In this document: positions 37,735 through 46,845 of the stretch, one piece after another
Layout of the letters: every line of letters starts with the position of its first letter
Numbering within the stretch: the first letter of the stretch is position 1
NCBI RefSeq assembly: GCF_014635285.1
Contig: NZ_BMCR01000001.1
Location: forward strand, 682,001-746,000
Reading direction: 5' to 3'
DNA length: 64,000 bases
From: Stappia taiwanensis
GTDB taxonomy: Bacteria > Pseudomonadota > Alphaproteobacteria > Rhizobiales > Stappiaceae
The notes under the pieces: model-generated
What the model saw: only the letters and a program-made list of their open reading frames with translations
Database searches by the model: none
What the model was told of the DNA's origin: nothing
Translations under genes and position numbers: made by a program

Positions 37735-37973
37735 GTAGCTTATATGTTTTTTCTGTCAACCGGTCACATACGGGTTTTCCCGGGCAAGATCGGCATGGAT
37801 CCGCACAGCAGAGGAAAGCCGCACCTGCGCTCACGCAGCGCTTCAGGAGGGGTTTTCCTGTTCAAAATGAATTGCTTGGAAAAAGTCTCTGAATCAAAAC
37901 CTGCAACAGCTTTGCAGCGCGGACCTTCACAACCGCCCGCGCCTCAAGCTGTTTCGCGTCGCATCAGAGCACG

Positions 37974-39353
37974 TCAGCGCGCGGTGTCTTCGCCGCGATT
38001 CGCGAAGGTCAGGCTGGCGTCCAGCCCATGCGGCGTTCGGTTGACGAGCCGCAACGCCCCGCCCATGCGCTCCATCGCCAGCTCGACGATTGCCAGCCCA
38101 AGGCCGCTTCCCAGGGCGCTGCGATTGCTGCCGCGAAAGAACCGCTCGGTGGCAAGGGGCAGTTCCGCCTCGGCGATCCCCGGCCCGTCATCCCGCACAT
38201 GAAGGGACACCCGGCCATCCGGGGCGCGCCGCAGCTCGCAGGAGGCTTCCCCGCCCGATGGCGCATGCAGCACGGCGTTTTCGACCAGATTGCGCAGGGC
38301 CAGTTCCAGGAAATGCGGCTCCATCGTCACGCGCAACGGCTCATCCGGCACGGTGACGGAGAGCGACACCTCACGGCTGCGCGCCAGCGGCTCCAGTGCA
38401 CTGATTACGGACCGGACGACCGGCACCGGATCGGCCTCGACCAGCTTTGGCGCCGCATCATTGGCCTCCAGCGCGGCCAGGTCGAGAAGCTGCTTCACCA
38501 GCCGAGCGGTGCGGTCGACGCCGGAGGAAATCTGCCGCAGCGCATTGGCGTGCACCTGCCGGTCGTCGCTCGCCAGGGCGATCTGCGCCTGGGTCTTCAG
38601 CCCCGCCAGCGGCGTTTTCAGCTCATGCGCGGCAAAGGCGGTGAAGCTGCGCTCGCGCTCGCGGGCATCCTCCACCCGTTTGAACAGCCCGTTCAGCGCC
38701 CCGACCAGCGGCGCCACCTCGCGCGGCAATTTCCCGTCCGGCACCGGCCGCAGATCACGCGCCCGCCGGCTCGCCAGATGGGCCGCGACCGTGTTCAGAG
38801 GCGACAACCCCTGCCGCACACTCAGCCAGATCAGGCCGATCATCACCGGCAGCACCAGCACCGTCGGCAGCAGCATCCCCTTGATGACATCGCCGACGAG
38901 CCCATCGCGAATGCGCAGGTTGTCGCCGACCATCACCCGAACGCCGAGCTCCGGGTTCGCCACGGTGAAGACACGCCAGGTCTCGCCGTCGATGTCAGAC
39001 AGGGAGAAGCCGGCCTCCGCCGTGCTGAGGCGCATCTGCGGCGCGCTTTCCGAGCGGCCGACCAGCGCCCCGTCCAGCGACCAGATCTGGCAGGAAAGCT
39101 GGCGCTCATAGGCCCGGGGTTGCCGCTCGAACTCACCGAACAGGGTGTCCGTGGGCGGCAGACCGCCGCCCGGCTCCTGCCGCCGTTCGCTGATCAAGGA
39201 ATTGACCATGCGCGCCGCCTCCATCAGCCGCGCATCCAGCACCTCCTCCACCTCCGCCCGGGTGCTGAGGAAGATCCAGGCCATGGCGGACAGCCAGACG
39301 GCGGCGGTGCCGGTAATCAGGATGAGCAGCAGCCGGGCGCGCAGCGAGGTCAT
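37974..39353 (-). CDS. Sensor histidine kinase (QseC/PmrB-like)
   Basis: The 459-residue kinase has a first membrane helix at about 8-30, a periplasmic sensor region of about 125 residues of the 2CSK_N type, a second helix at about 158-180, then HAMP-like sequence, a HisKA domain with phosphoacceptor His in FAAHELKTPLAGLK, the N box in NLVENAVLHA, DDGPGI and GSGLGLAIV. Its start overlaps the response-regulator stop (ATGA). The signal is unknown; the periplasmic thiol-redox operon across the intergenic region suggests redox or metal stress. Confidence 0.92.
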   Translation of the reverse strand: MTSLRARLLLILITGTAAVWLSAMAWIFLSTRAEVEEVLDARLMEAARMVNSLISERRQEPGGGLPPTDTLFGEFERQPRAYERQLSCQIWSLDGALVGRSESAPQMRLSTAEAGFSLSDIDGETWRVFTVANPELGVRVMVGDNLRIRDGLVGDVIKGMLLPTVLVLPVMIGLIWLSVRQGLSPLNTVAAHLASRRARDLRPVPDGKLPREVAPLVGALNGLFKRVEDARERERSFTAFAAHELKTPLAGLKTQAQIALASDDRQVHANALRQISSGVDRTARLVKQLLDLAALEANDAAPKLVEADPVPVVRSVISALEPLARSREVSLSVTVPDEPLRVTMEPHFLELALRNLVENAVLHAPSGGEASCELRRAPDGRVSLHVRDDGPGIAEAELPLATERFFRGSNRSALGSGLGLAIVELAMERMGGALRLVNRTPHGLDASLTFANRGEDTAR

Positions 39354-40015
39354 GCCCCCTCCTCCGCCAGCCGGTAGCCGACACCGCGCACGGTCTCGAT
39401 CACGCCGGGGCCGAGCTTGGCGCGCAGGTGGTGGATATGCACCTCCACCGCGTTGCTCTCCACCTCTTCCTGCCAGCCGTAGAGCGCCTCTTCCAGCATC
39501 GCCCGGGTGACGATCACCCCCGGCCGTTCCATCAGCAGGCTGAGGATGGAAAACTCGCGCCGGGTGAGTTTCAGCGGCGCACCGTCCTTCGTCGCCGACA
39601 GGCTGCCCGGCTCCAGTGACAGGCTACGCCACTCCAGCCGCGCCGAGGCCCGCCCCTTGCCGCGCCGGGCAATCGCCCGCACCCGGGCGGCCAGTTCATC
39701 GAGATCGAACGGCTTGCCGACATAGTCATCCGCGCCGGCATCGAGCCCGCGAATCCGGTCCGGGATCTGATCGCGCGCGGTCAGGAGCAGCACCGGCGTG
39801 TCCGATTTGCGCGCCCTGAGCTCCGCCAGCACATCGAGGCCGGAGCCGTCCGGCAGCATCAGATCGAGCACCACCGCATCATAGCCCTGCGCCCGCAGGG
39901 CGCTGCCTGCATCGGCGCAGCTCGACACCGCATCGCAGGTAAAACCGGCAAGCCCGAGCCCGACCGTGAGACCGTCGAGCATCATCGGGTCGTCCTCGAC
40001 AATCAGTATCCGCAT
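39350..40015 (-). CDS. OmpR-family response regulator (QseB/PmrA/TctD-like)
   Basis: The 221-residue regulator has a receiver domain (acidic pocket VEDD, phospho-Asp in VVLDLMLPDGSG, Lys in GKPFDL) and a winged-helix output with SNAVEVHIHHLRAKL and VRGVGYRL. ATG 40015 is the natural start MRILIVEDD; a longer frame to 40084 is rejected. The subgroup recognises direct TTAAG repeats. A CTTAAG-N5-CTTAAG element lies between this gene and the divergent dsbD operon, so it probably controls both. Confidence 0.94.
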   Translation of the reverse strand: MRILIVEDDPMMLDGLTVGLGLAGFTCDAVSSCADAGSALRAQGYDAVVLDLMLPDGSGLDVLAELRARKSDTPVLLLTARDQIPDRIRGLDAGADDYVGKPFDLDELAARVRAIARRGKGRASARLEWRSLSLEPGSLSATKDGAPLKLTRREFSILSLLMERPGVIVTRAMLEEALYGWQEEVESNAVEVHIHHLRAKLGPGVIETVRGVGYRLAEEGA

Positions 40016-40103
40016 TTTCGCTTCATTCCTTGGCTCTACCGGCCTTCGGCCACACCGGCTCCGGTCTACCGGACCGCCTGTCACGTCAATCGCACAAGTC
40101 CAG

Positions 40104-40120
40104 CTTAAGGCTGCCTTAAG
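40104..40120. promoter_or_regulatory. CTTAAG-N5-CTTAAG response-regulator box
   Basis: CTTAAG occurs at 40104-40109 and 40115-40120, an exact 11-base direct repeat; a partial third copy, CACAAG, lies 11 bases earlier (40093-40098). The spacing equals that of PmrA/QseB boxes. It lies between the divergent regulator and dsbD genes. Confidence 0.7.
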
Positions 40121-40187
40121 ACTGGCTGGCGATCAGGCGGACATGATCCGCGATTCACACACTGAAAACACCGCCTTGAGGACCATC

Positions 40188-42011
40188 GTGAGACGTCTGG
40201 CATCGCTTTTACTCTGTCTTTTCGTCTGGACCCTGCCGGCCGGCGCCGCGCCGCTGCCCGTGGACGAAGCCTTCGCGCTGCATGTCAGTGAGGCCCCGGA
40301 CGGCGGCCTTGCCTTCCAGTGGAAGATCGCGCCGGGCTATTATCTCTACCGGGAGCATATCGAGGCGAAAACCGCCGATGGCGGCGCGCCGCTGCCCCTT
40401 GAGACCGGTGCCGGCATTGCCAAGGACGACCCCAATTTCGGCACAACCGAGATCTACTATGCCAGCGCCGAGGCCACCCTGGCCGCGCCCGGCGATGCGC
40501 CCATCGCCCTCACCTATCAGGGCTGTCAGGAAGACGGCATCTGCTACCGGCCGGAAACGCGCGTCATCGATCCGCTGACCCTTGCCGTCACCGCGCAAGG
40601 CGGCCTTGTCGCGCCGAAGCTTTCGCTCTGGACGCCGTCGCCGACGGCCACGACCGCCGACCCAGCGACCGACCGCGCCCCGGAGAGCACCGCGGCCGCC
40701 CCCGCCTTCGAGCTTGCCGAGGACCCGGGGCTGATCCCCTCGCTGATGGCGCGCGGCGGGGTGATACTCGTTCTCGCCGCCTTCCCGCTGTTCGGCCTGC
40801 TGCTGGCCTTCACCCCTTGCGTCTTTCCCATGTATCCGATCATGGCCGGCGCCCTTGCCCGTGAAGGCGAACGGCTGACGCCCCGGCGCGGCTTCGTCTT
40901 GTCGAGCCTTTACGTGCTCGGCCTTGCCAGCGCCTTCGCCCTCTTGGGCGCCGCCGCCGGCTGGTCGGGCCAGAACCTGCAGATGGTGCTGCAATCGCCA
41001 TGGATGGCCGGGGTGCTCGCGCTGCTGTTCGCGGTGCTGGCCCTGTCGATGTTCGGGCTTTACGAACTCCAGCTTCCGGCACGCTGGACCAATGCGCTCT
41101 CCCGTGGCACGGGCCAGGGTTCGGGTTCCAAGCGCGCCGCCGTGGTCCTGGGCTTTTCCTCCGCGCTGATTGTCGGCCCCTGCGTCACCGCCCCGCTCGC
41201 CGGCGCACTGCTCTACATCGCCCAGACCGCCGATGTCACCCTTGGCGCCGCCGCCCTTTTCGGCCTCGGCATCGGCAAGGGCATTCCGCTCATTGTCTTC
41301 AGCACCCTCGGCGGCGGCGTTCTGCCCCGGGCCGGCGCCTGGATGGACACGGTCAAGCAGGTGTTCGGCTTCGGCTTCCTCGCCACGGCGATCTGGATGG
41401 CCGCGCCGCTCCTGCCGGCAGGGCTCGAGCTCTTCTTATGGGCCGCGCTGCTGATCGGCTTCGGCACCTATGCCTTCGTGCACTGGCCGGCGGAGCGCCC
41501 GGGCGTTGTGCTCGCGCGCACCGCAAGCCTGCTTGCCCTCCTTTATGGCGCGGTGCTGACCGTCGGTGCGGCCGCCGGCTCCAACGATCCGCTGAAGCCG
41601 CTCGCCGTCTTCGCCGGCGGGGGGGCGGCCGGCACCTCGGCCCCGCCGCTGGTCTTCGCCCCGACCGGTTCGACCGAAACGTTCAAGGCACAGCTTGCCG
41701 GGGCACGCGGCGACCGGCCGACGATGATCTACTTCACCGCCGACTGGTGCGTGACCTGCTACACCATCGAGCGCTCGGTGCTGCCCGCGCCCGACGTCAA
41801 GCAGGCGCTTGGCGGGTTCCAGCTCGTCAAGGCGGATGTCTCCGATGTCGACCCGGCCAACACCGAGCTGATGGCCCGGCTGAAGGTCGCTGGACCGCCG
41901 ACCATGATCTTCTTCGACAAGGACGGCAAGGAAACCGCTGGCGCGCGGCTCGTCGGCGACATAAACCGGCAGACCCTTACCGCCTCCGCCGGCCTGGCGA
42001 TGGAGCGCTGA
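40188..42011 (+). CDS. dsbD: Thiol:disulfide interchange protein DsbD
   Basis: DsbD carries electrons from cytoplasmic thioredoxin across the inner membrane to periplasmic thiol proteins. All three modules are present: a periplasmic alpha domain with Cys113 and Cys119 (YQGCQEDGICY), an eight-helix membrane domain with the redox pair Cys211 (FTPCVFP) and Cys332 (GPCVTAP), and a C-terminal thioredoxin domain with WCVTC (Cys521, Cys524). I place the start at GTG 40188, preceded by GAGGA at six bases and opening a signal peptide MRRLASLLLCL; an ATG at 40143 adds 15 non-family residues. It is the first gene of a redox operon. Confidence 0.93.
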   Translation: MRRLASLLLCLFVWTLPAGAAPLPVDEAFALHVSEAPDGGLAFQWKIAPGYYLYREHIEAKTADGGAPLPLETGAGIAKDDPNFGTTEIYYASAEATLAAPGDAPIALTYQGCQEDGICYRPETRVIDPLTLAVTAQGGLVAPKLSLWTPSPTATTADPATDRAPESTAAAPAFELAEDPGLIPSLMARGGVILVLAAFPLFGLLLAFTPCVFPMYPIMAGALAREGERLTPRRGFVLSSLYVLGLASAFALLGAAAGWSGQNLQMVLQSPWMAGVLALLFAVLALSMFGLYELQLPARWTNALSRGTGQGSGSKRAAVVLGFSSALIVGPCVTAPLAGALLYIAQTADVTLGAAALFGLGIGKGIPLIVFSTLGGGVLPRAGAWMDTVKQVFGFGFLATAIWMAAPLLPAGLELFLWAALLIGFGTYAFVHWPAERPGVVLARTASLLALLYGAVLTVGAAAGSNDPLKPLAVFAGGGAAGTSAPPLVFAPTGSTETFKAQLAGARGDRPTMIYFTADWCVTCYTIERSVLPAPDVKQALGGFQLVKADVSDVDPANTELMARLKVAGPPTMIFFDKDGKETAGARLVGDINRQTLTASAGLAMER

Positions 42012-42012
42012 C

Positions 42013-42816
42013 ATGGGTGCCGTTTCTCTCGGACCGCTGGTGTTCTCCGCCGACCGTTTCGCGGCGATCCTCGGCCTTGCCGTGTTCTTCATCGCCGCCT
42101 CGATCCTCGCCCGCAAGGTCGATCCGCGCTTCAACACCTGGTCCTGGCGCACGTTTGTCGCCGCGCTCATTGCCGGGCGCCTCGGCCATGTGGCGCTCTA
42201 CTGGCAGAACTTCTCCGCCGAGCCCTTAAGGGTGTTCGCCCTGTGGGAAGGCGGGTTCTTCTGGCCGCCGGCGGCGGCCGCGGTCATCCTGATGATGCTG
42301 TTCGGCCTCAAGACCACGCCCTTGCGCCTGTGGGCCACCGCCCCGCTCGCCGCAGCGCTGATGACGGCGAACATCGCCTGGCAACTGACCGGCGCAACGC
42401 CCGCAACTCCATTGCCGGAGGGCGCCTTCAAGACCCTCGCCGGTCCCGTTCACGACTTTGCCCAGCCCACCGGCCGGCCGATGGTCATCAATCTGTGGGC
42501 AAGCTGGTGCCCGCCCTGCCGGCGCGAAATGCCGATGATGGCCGAGGTCGCCGGAGAGGTGGAGGGCGTCGATTTCATCTTCGCCAACCAGGGCGAGGAT
42601 GGCGGCACGGTCAACGCCTATCTCGCCGGCGAGGGCCTCACCTTGCGCACCGTTCTGATCGACGGGTTCTCCGACCTGTCGCGCCACTACGGCGCCCCCG
42701 GGCTGCCGGCCACTTTGTTCATCGGCGCCGATGGCAAGGTTCGCGACACCCATCTCGGCGAAATCTCGCGCGAGATCTTTCAATCCAACATCCAGCGGCT
42801 GACCGCAGCCCAATGA
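42013..42816 (+). CDS. TlpA-type thioredoxin with N-terminal membrane domain
   Basis: The 267-residue protein has about four membrane helices in residues 1-125, resembling part of the prolipoprotein diacylglyceryl transferase-like region often fused to TlpA proteins. A periplasmic thioredoxin fold with active site WCPPC (Cys166, Cys169) and a cis-proline in GLPATLFIG follows. It begins one base after the dsbD stop. It is probably a DsbD-fed reductant for specific periplasmic cysteines. There is no sign of lipoprotein-modifying residues, so transferase activity is not claimed. Confidence 0.85.
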   Translation: MGAVSLGPLVFSADRFAAILGLAVFFIAASILARKVDPRFNTWSWRTFVAALIAGRLGHVALYWQNFSAEPLRVFALWEGGFFWPPAAAAVILMMLFGLKTTPLRLWATAPLAAALMTANIAWQLTGATPATPLPEGAFKTLAGPVHDFAQPTGRPMVINLWASWCPPCRREMPMMAEVAGEVEGVDFIFANQGEDGGTVNAYLAGEGLTLRTVLIDGFSDLSRHYGAPGLPATLFIGADGKVRDTHLGEISREIFQSNIQRLTAAQ

Positions 42817-43541
42817 GGAGAGTTTCCTTGACCCAGGTTTCCAGCCACCGGACCCGTGCGCCGTATCGCGCCTTCCGGCTGCTGCTTGCGCTCTGCGCCC
42901 CCCTCGCTCTGGCCGCCTGCCAGACGACCGGCCAGGATCCGCAAACCTCAAGCCTTTCGTCCTATGCGCAGATGTATGGCGAGGTCGACGACAATGGCAC
43001 GGTCATCAAGGCCATTGATGTCCGCAAGGTCGACAAGCGCAACCTGCGCCAGATCGTCGACTACAAGACCAATGAGCGGGTCGGCACCATCGTCGTCGAT
43101 CCCCATGCGCGGTTTCTCTATCTGGTGATGGAGAACGGCAAGGCCATGCGCTATGGCGTCGGCGTGGCGAAATCCGGCCTGGAGTATCAGGGCGATGCGG
43201 ATATCGCCCGCAAGGCCTCCTGGCCGGGCTGGACCCCGACGCCGAACATGATCAAGCGCGAGCCGGAGCGCTACAAGAAATGGGCCGGCGGCATGAAGGG
43301 CGGCATCGACAACCCGCTCGGCGCCCGCGCCCTCTATCTCTACAAGAACGGCCGCGACACGCTCTACCGCATCCACGGCACCAACAACCCGTGGTCGATC
43401 GGTAAGTCCGTGTCCTCCGGCTGCATCCGCCTGTTCAACCAGGACATCATTGACCTGCACAAACGTGTTCCCAAGGGCGCGCGCGTGGTCGTGCTCGACA
43501 AGCCGGACGAGGTCAACACGCCGAAGGAAGAGGAAATCTGA
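42813..43541 (+). CDS. L,D-transpeptidase (YkuD domain) lipoprotein
   Basis: The protein has a signal peptide with lipobox ALAAC (Cys36 counted from ATG 42813), then a catalytic YkuD domain with [11 protein letters not shown] and SSGCIRLFN, the active-site His and Cys204. It forms 3-3 peptidoglycan cross-links or attaches proteins to the wall. Two starts compete: ATG 42813 overlaps the preceding stop, while TTG 42828 lies seven bases after GAGGAG; both keep the lipobox. Its catalytic cysteine must stay reduced in the periplasm, which may explain its place between two thiol-redox genes. Confidence 0.9.
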   Translation: MRRVSLTQVSSHRTRAPYRAFRLLLALCAPLALAACQTTGQDPQTSSLSSYAQMYGEVDDNGTVIKAIDVRKVDKRNLRQIVDYKTNERVGTIVVDPHARFLYLVMENGKAMRYGVGVAKSGLEYQGDADIARKASWPGWTPTPNMIKREPERYKKWAGGMKGGIDNPLGARALYLYKNGRDTLYRIHGTNNPWSIGKSVSSGCIRLFNQDIIDLHKRVPKGARVVVLDKPDEVNTPKEEEI

Positions 43542-43543
43542 CC

Positions 43544-44170
43544 ATGATCACCAGACGCAACCTGCTCGCCGGCTCGGCCGCCGGCATCGCCGCCAGTGCC
43601 GCCGGCTTCACCCTGCTGCCGGCTGCGCTGCAGGCGCAAGGCATGCCCACGGTCAAGGAAGTGCTGTTCGATCCGGAAATTCCGGTGCTCGGCAACCCGA
43701 AGGGCGATGTCACCATCGCCGAGTTCTTCGACTACCAGTGCCCCTATTGCAAGAAGGCCCATCCCGACCTGATGGAGGTGGTGAAGGCCGATGGCAACAT
43801 TCGCCTGGTCATGAAGGACTGGCCGATCTTCGGCGCCCCCTCGTTCCACGCCGCGACCATGGCGCTGGCCGCGCAGAAGAGCGGCGCCTATCCGGCCGCC
43901 GTCGCCGCGCTGATGGCCACCGACGGGCGGCTCAGCCTGGAGGAAATCAACACGGCGCTGCGCGGCGCCGGCCTCGACCCCGCCGCCCTGCAGGCCGCGC
44001 ATGACAAGAAGCCGGACTGGATCAACGGCATTCTGCGGCGCAACGATGCCCAGGCCGAAGCCTTCCGCTTCGGCGGCACGCCGTCCTATATCGTCGGCAC
44101 CCGGATCTACAATGGGGTGATGGACAAGAAGGCGCTGCTTTCCGCCATCGCCGACGCGCGCAAGGGCTGA
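43544..44170 (+). CDS. DsbA-family periplasmic thiol oxidoreductase
   Basis: The 208-residue protein has an N-terminal signal with twin arginines (ITRRNLLAG), then a thioredoxin fold with an inserted helical domain, active site CPYC in FFDYQCPYCKKAHP and cis-proline in GGTPSYIVG. It resembles the DsbA/ScsC/BdbD group. Starting two bases after the transpeptidase stop, it is the last gene of the operon. With DsbD in the same operon it may act as a reductase or isomerase rather than a pure oxidase; sequence alone cannot settle this. Confidence 0.92.
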   Translation: MITRRNLLAGSAAGIAASAAGFTLLPAALQAQGMPTVKEVLFDPEIPVLGNPKGDVTIAEFFDYQCPYCKKAHPDLMEVVKADGNIRLVMKDWPIFGAPSFHAATMALAAQKSGAYPAAVAALMATDGRLSLEEINTALRGAGLDPAALQAAHDKKPDWINGILRRNDAQAEAFRFGGTPSYIVGTRIYNGVMDKKALLSAIADARKG

Positions 44171-44438
44171 CCCCGCCCCTTTGCACAGACCTCACTGCGT
44201 GGCCGCCGCCAAGCTCCTCCGGGGCACCCCGCGCGGCGGCCACACGGCGGGCACCGCGCATCACCGCGCGGAAAAGCCCGTCGTCTCTCGGACGGCATCC
44301 GCGCGTCCCTGCCCCCGCCAACCGTTGGCGTCCGCGCCCTTTCCGCCGTCGCCACCGCCGCCCCGAACGCCACCACCACAAACGCCGCCACCGGTGTTTC
44401 CCCGCGACAAAGGTGCTTGCCATCCCTCTCCTCGCTTC

Positions 44439-44461
44439 GTAATGTTATTTTATAACGTATC
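44439..44461 (+). promoter_or_regulatory. Zur-like operator upstream of the COG0523 gene
   Basis: Half-sites GTAATGTTAT (44439-44448) and ATAACGTATC (44452-44461) flank TTT. The alphaproteobacterial Zur pattern is G-NN-ATGTTAT-N3-ATAACAT-NN-C; only one core base differs. It ends 20 bases before the start codon and stands out as AT-rich in a GC-rich gap of about 270 bases that otherwise shows nothing. Confidence 0.75.
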
Positions 44462-44481
44462 CGTTTCAGCGAAAGGGACCC

Positions 44482-45702
44482 ATGTCTTCCTCCTTCAGTC
44501 GCCTGCCCGTGACCGTCCTCTCCGGCTTCCTCGGTGCTGGCAAGACCACCCTCCTCAATGAGATCCTCGGCAACCGTCAGGGCCGCAAGGTCGCGGTGAT
44601 CGTCAACGACATGTCCGAGGTGAACATCGACGCCGACCTCATTCGCCATGGCGCCGCCGATCTCAGCCAGACCGACGAAAAGCTGGTGGAGATGACCAAC
44701 GGCTGCATCTGCTGCACCCTGCGCGACGATCTTCTGAAGGAAGTGGCCCGCCTCGCCGCCGATGGGCGTTTCGACTACCTCTTGATCGAATCGACCGGCG
44801 TCTCCGAGCCCCTGCCCATCGCCACCACCTTCGAGTTCCGCGACGAAGACGGCGTGAGCCTCGCCGATGTAGCCCGGCTCGACACGATGGTGACGGTGGT
44901 CGACGCGGTCAATCTGCTCCAGGACTACGCCAGCCGCGACTTCCTGCGCGATCGCGGGGAGACCGCCGGCGAGGGCGATGACCGCAACCTCGTCGATCTG
45001 CTGGTCGATCAGATCGAATTCGCCGATGTGGTGGTGCTGAACAAGGTCAGCGATGCCAGCCCCGACCGGCTGGATGCCGCCCGCAAGATCATCCGCAGCC
45101 TCAATCCGGACGCCCGGCTGATCGAGACCGACTTCGGCCGGGTGCCGGTGGACAGCATCTTCGACACCGGCCTGTTCGACTTCGAGACCGCGCACCAGCA
45201 TCCGCTCTGGGCCAAGGAGCTTTACGGCTTCGCCGATCATGTGCCCGAGACCGAGGAATACGGCGTCTCCTCCTTCGTCTACCGCGCCCGTCGCCCCTTC
45301 GATCCGGCGCGGCTTCACGCAGTGCTCGGCGGCGCACTGCCGGGGGTGATCCGTGCCAAGGGGCACTTCTGGCTCGCCACCCGCCCCGACTGGGTCGCCG
45401 AATACTCCCTCGCCGGCGCCCTGTCCTCGGTTCAGCCGCTGGGCCGCTGGTGGGCCTCCGTCCCGCGCGAGCGCTGGCCCGGCGGCCCGGAGGCCCGGGA
45501 CCACCTGAAGCGCGTGTGGCATCCGGTGTTCGGCGACCGGCGGCAGGAACTGGTGTTCATCGGCGCGGGCATGGACAAGGCGGCCATCACCGCCGCGCTC
45601 GACGGCGCGCTGGCCGGCGAGGACACCCGCTTCGATCCGGCGGAATTCCGCGATCTTTCGGATCCATTCCCGCTCTGGCGCCGCAGCGAAGAGGCCGCCT
45701 GA
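44482..45702 (+). CDS. COG0523-family GTPase metallochaperone (CobW/ZigA-like)
   Basis: The 406-residue protein has Walker [10 protein letters not shown] (15-23), the metal-binding GCICC motif (Cys75, Cys77, Cys78), a Walker B region at [10 protein letters not shown], the guanine-specificity motif NKVSD and a C-terminal CobW_C domain (from about 270) with [12 protein letters not shown]0523 proteins deliver zinc or cobalt to client enzymes; those with a Zur site act in zinc starvation. The Zur-like operator just upstream favours the zinc branch (ZigA/ZagA/YeiR-like) over cobalamin synthesis. No cob genes are near. Confidence 0.9.
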   Translation: MSSSFSRLPVTVLSGFLGAGKTTLLNEILGNRQGRKVAVIVNDMSEVNIDADLIRHGAADLSQTDEKLVEMTNGCICCTLRDDLLKEVARLAADGRFDYLLIESTGVSEPLPIATTFEFRDEDGVSLADVARLDTMVTVVDAVNLLQDYASRDFLRDRGETAGEGDDRNLVDLLVDQIEFADVVVLNKVSDASPDRLDAARKIIRSLNPDARLIETDFGRVPVDSIFDTGLFDFETAHQHPLWAKELYGFADHVPETEEYGVSSFVYRARRPFDPARLHAVLGGALPGVIRAKGHFWLATRPDWVAEYSLAGALSSVQPLGRWWASVPRERWPGGPEARDHLKRVWHPVFGDRRQELVFIGAGMDKAAITAALDGALAGEDTRFDPAEFRDLSDPFPLWRRSEEAA

Positions 45703-45710
45703 CCGCCATG

Positions 45711-45726
45711 TGACGAATTTATGTCA
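45711..45726. promoter_or_regulatory. Possible operator dyad before the Liv-type operon
   Basis: TGAC (45711-45714) and GTCA (45723-45726) flank an AT-rich eight-base spacer, followed by an AT-rich promoter-like stretch to about 45750. It is about 90 bases before the permease start. The arms are short, so this is a weak call. Confidence 0.25.
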
Positions 45727-45816
45727 TTTGGTTATAAGTACATCTGCTATTGCGATAGGACATCATCGGGACGCCGGGATACGCTGAGGCGAAATGTTCC
45801 CGATTGAGGTCTCACA

Positions 45817-46824
45817 GTGTCAGATGAAACACGAGAGACGCGGATAGAGGCGCAGAATCCTCTTTCCGCTTCTCAGAAGAATCCAGAGAAAACGAGCCAT
45901 ATCAAAAGCTTGATTTGGGGAGGAGTGGTCACACTGATCATTCTCGCCTTCCTGCCGGTTCCCCTGTTCACCACAAACCTGTCCTTCATGTTCTACATGA
46001 TGTTGTGGCTGACCATGGCGACGTCGTTCAACTTCGTCGCCGGCATGGCCGGGTATATGCCTTTTGGTTATGTGGCATTTTACGGCATCGGCGCCTATGC
46101 CACCGGCGTTCTTTACAAGACCTTCGGTCTGCCAATCCCCATCGCCCTCGCCGGCGCCGCCGCCGCCGGCGTCGCCATCGGCCTGCTGCTGGCCCCGACC
46201 CTGCGCCTCAAGGGCGTTTACTTCGGCATCGTCAGCCTCGCGCTGGCCATGGCCATGAAGCTGATCATCTCCCTGATGCCTGCCAAGATCACCGGCGGCA
46301 GCCTCGGCCTGATCCTGTCCGGCGCCAACGATCCGACCATGGCCTACTATGCCATGTTCATCGTCCTGCTCGGCGCGCTCGCCGCCGGCACCTGGCTTTC
46401 CATGTCGCGGCTCGGCATCGCCCTCAGGGCCATCCGTGACGATCGGGAAGCGGCGGAAGTGGTCGGCGTCAACGTGGTCCGCACCCGCCTCAAGGCCTGG
46501 GTGATGGCAACCATGTTCCCCTCGCTCGTCGGCGGCGTCGAGGCCTGGTACACCAACGCCATCGACCTGGAATCCTCGTTCAACCTGCTGGTGACCGCCA
46601 AGAGCATCGTCTACGCGATGGCCGGCGGGCTCGGCTTCCTGGTCGGCCCGATCGTCGGTGCCTCCGCGCTCTATGGCATCGACCAGTTGATCTGGCGGCA
46701 TTTCCCGACCCTGAACCTGCTGATCCTCGGCGTGGTCATCATCGCGCTGATGCTGCTGCTGCCGCGCGGCATCGTCGGGGCCTTCGCGCAGCGTTTCTCG
46801 CGCTTCCGCCGCTTCATTCCGTAG
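45817..46824 (+). CDS. Branched-chain amino acid-type ABC permease (LivM-like)
   Basis: The 335-residue protein has about ten helices after a polar N-terminus of 30 residues, with the LivM stretch FNFVAGMAGYMPFGYVAFYG and the ATPase-contact loop RAIRDDREAAEVVGV. The start is a GTG preceded by TTGAGG. It is the first gene of a five-gene set whose binding protein comes last, the reverse of the usual order. The downstream amidase and aminoacylase suggest that the substrate is an amide or N-acylated amino acid rather than leucine. Confidence 0.92.
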   Translation: MSDETRETRIEAQNPLSASQKNPEKTSHIKSLIWGGVVTLIILAFLPVPLFTTNLSFMFYMMLWLTMATSFNFVAGMAGYMPFGYVAFYGIGAYATGVLYKTFGLPIPIALAGAAAAGVAIGLLLAPTLRLKGVYFGIVSLALAMAMKLIISLMPAKITGGSLGLILSGANDPTMAYYAMFIVLLGALAAGTWLSMSRLGIALRAIRDDREAAEVVGVNVVRTRLKAWVMATMFPSLVGGVEAWYTNAIDLESSFNLLVTAKSIVYAMAGGLGFLVGPIVGASALYGIDQLIWRHFPTLNLLILGVVIIALMLLLPRGIVGAFAQRFSRFRRFIP

Positions 46825-46845
46825 TCGCACAGGGTTGAAACAAAG

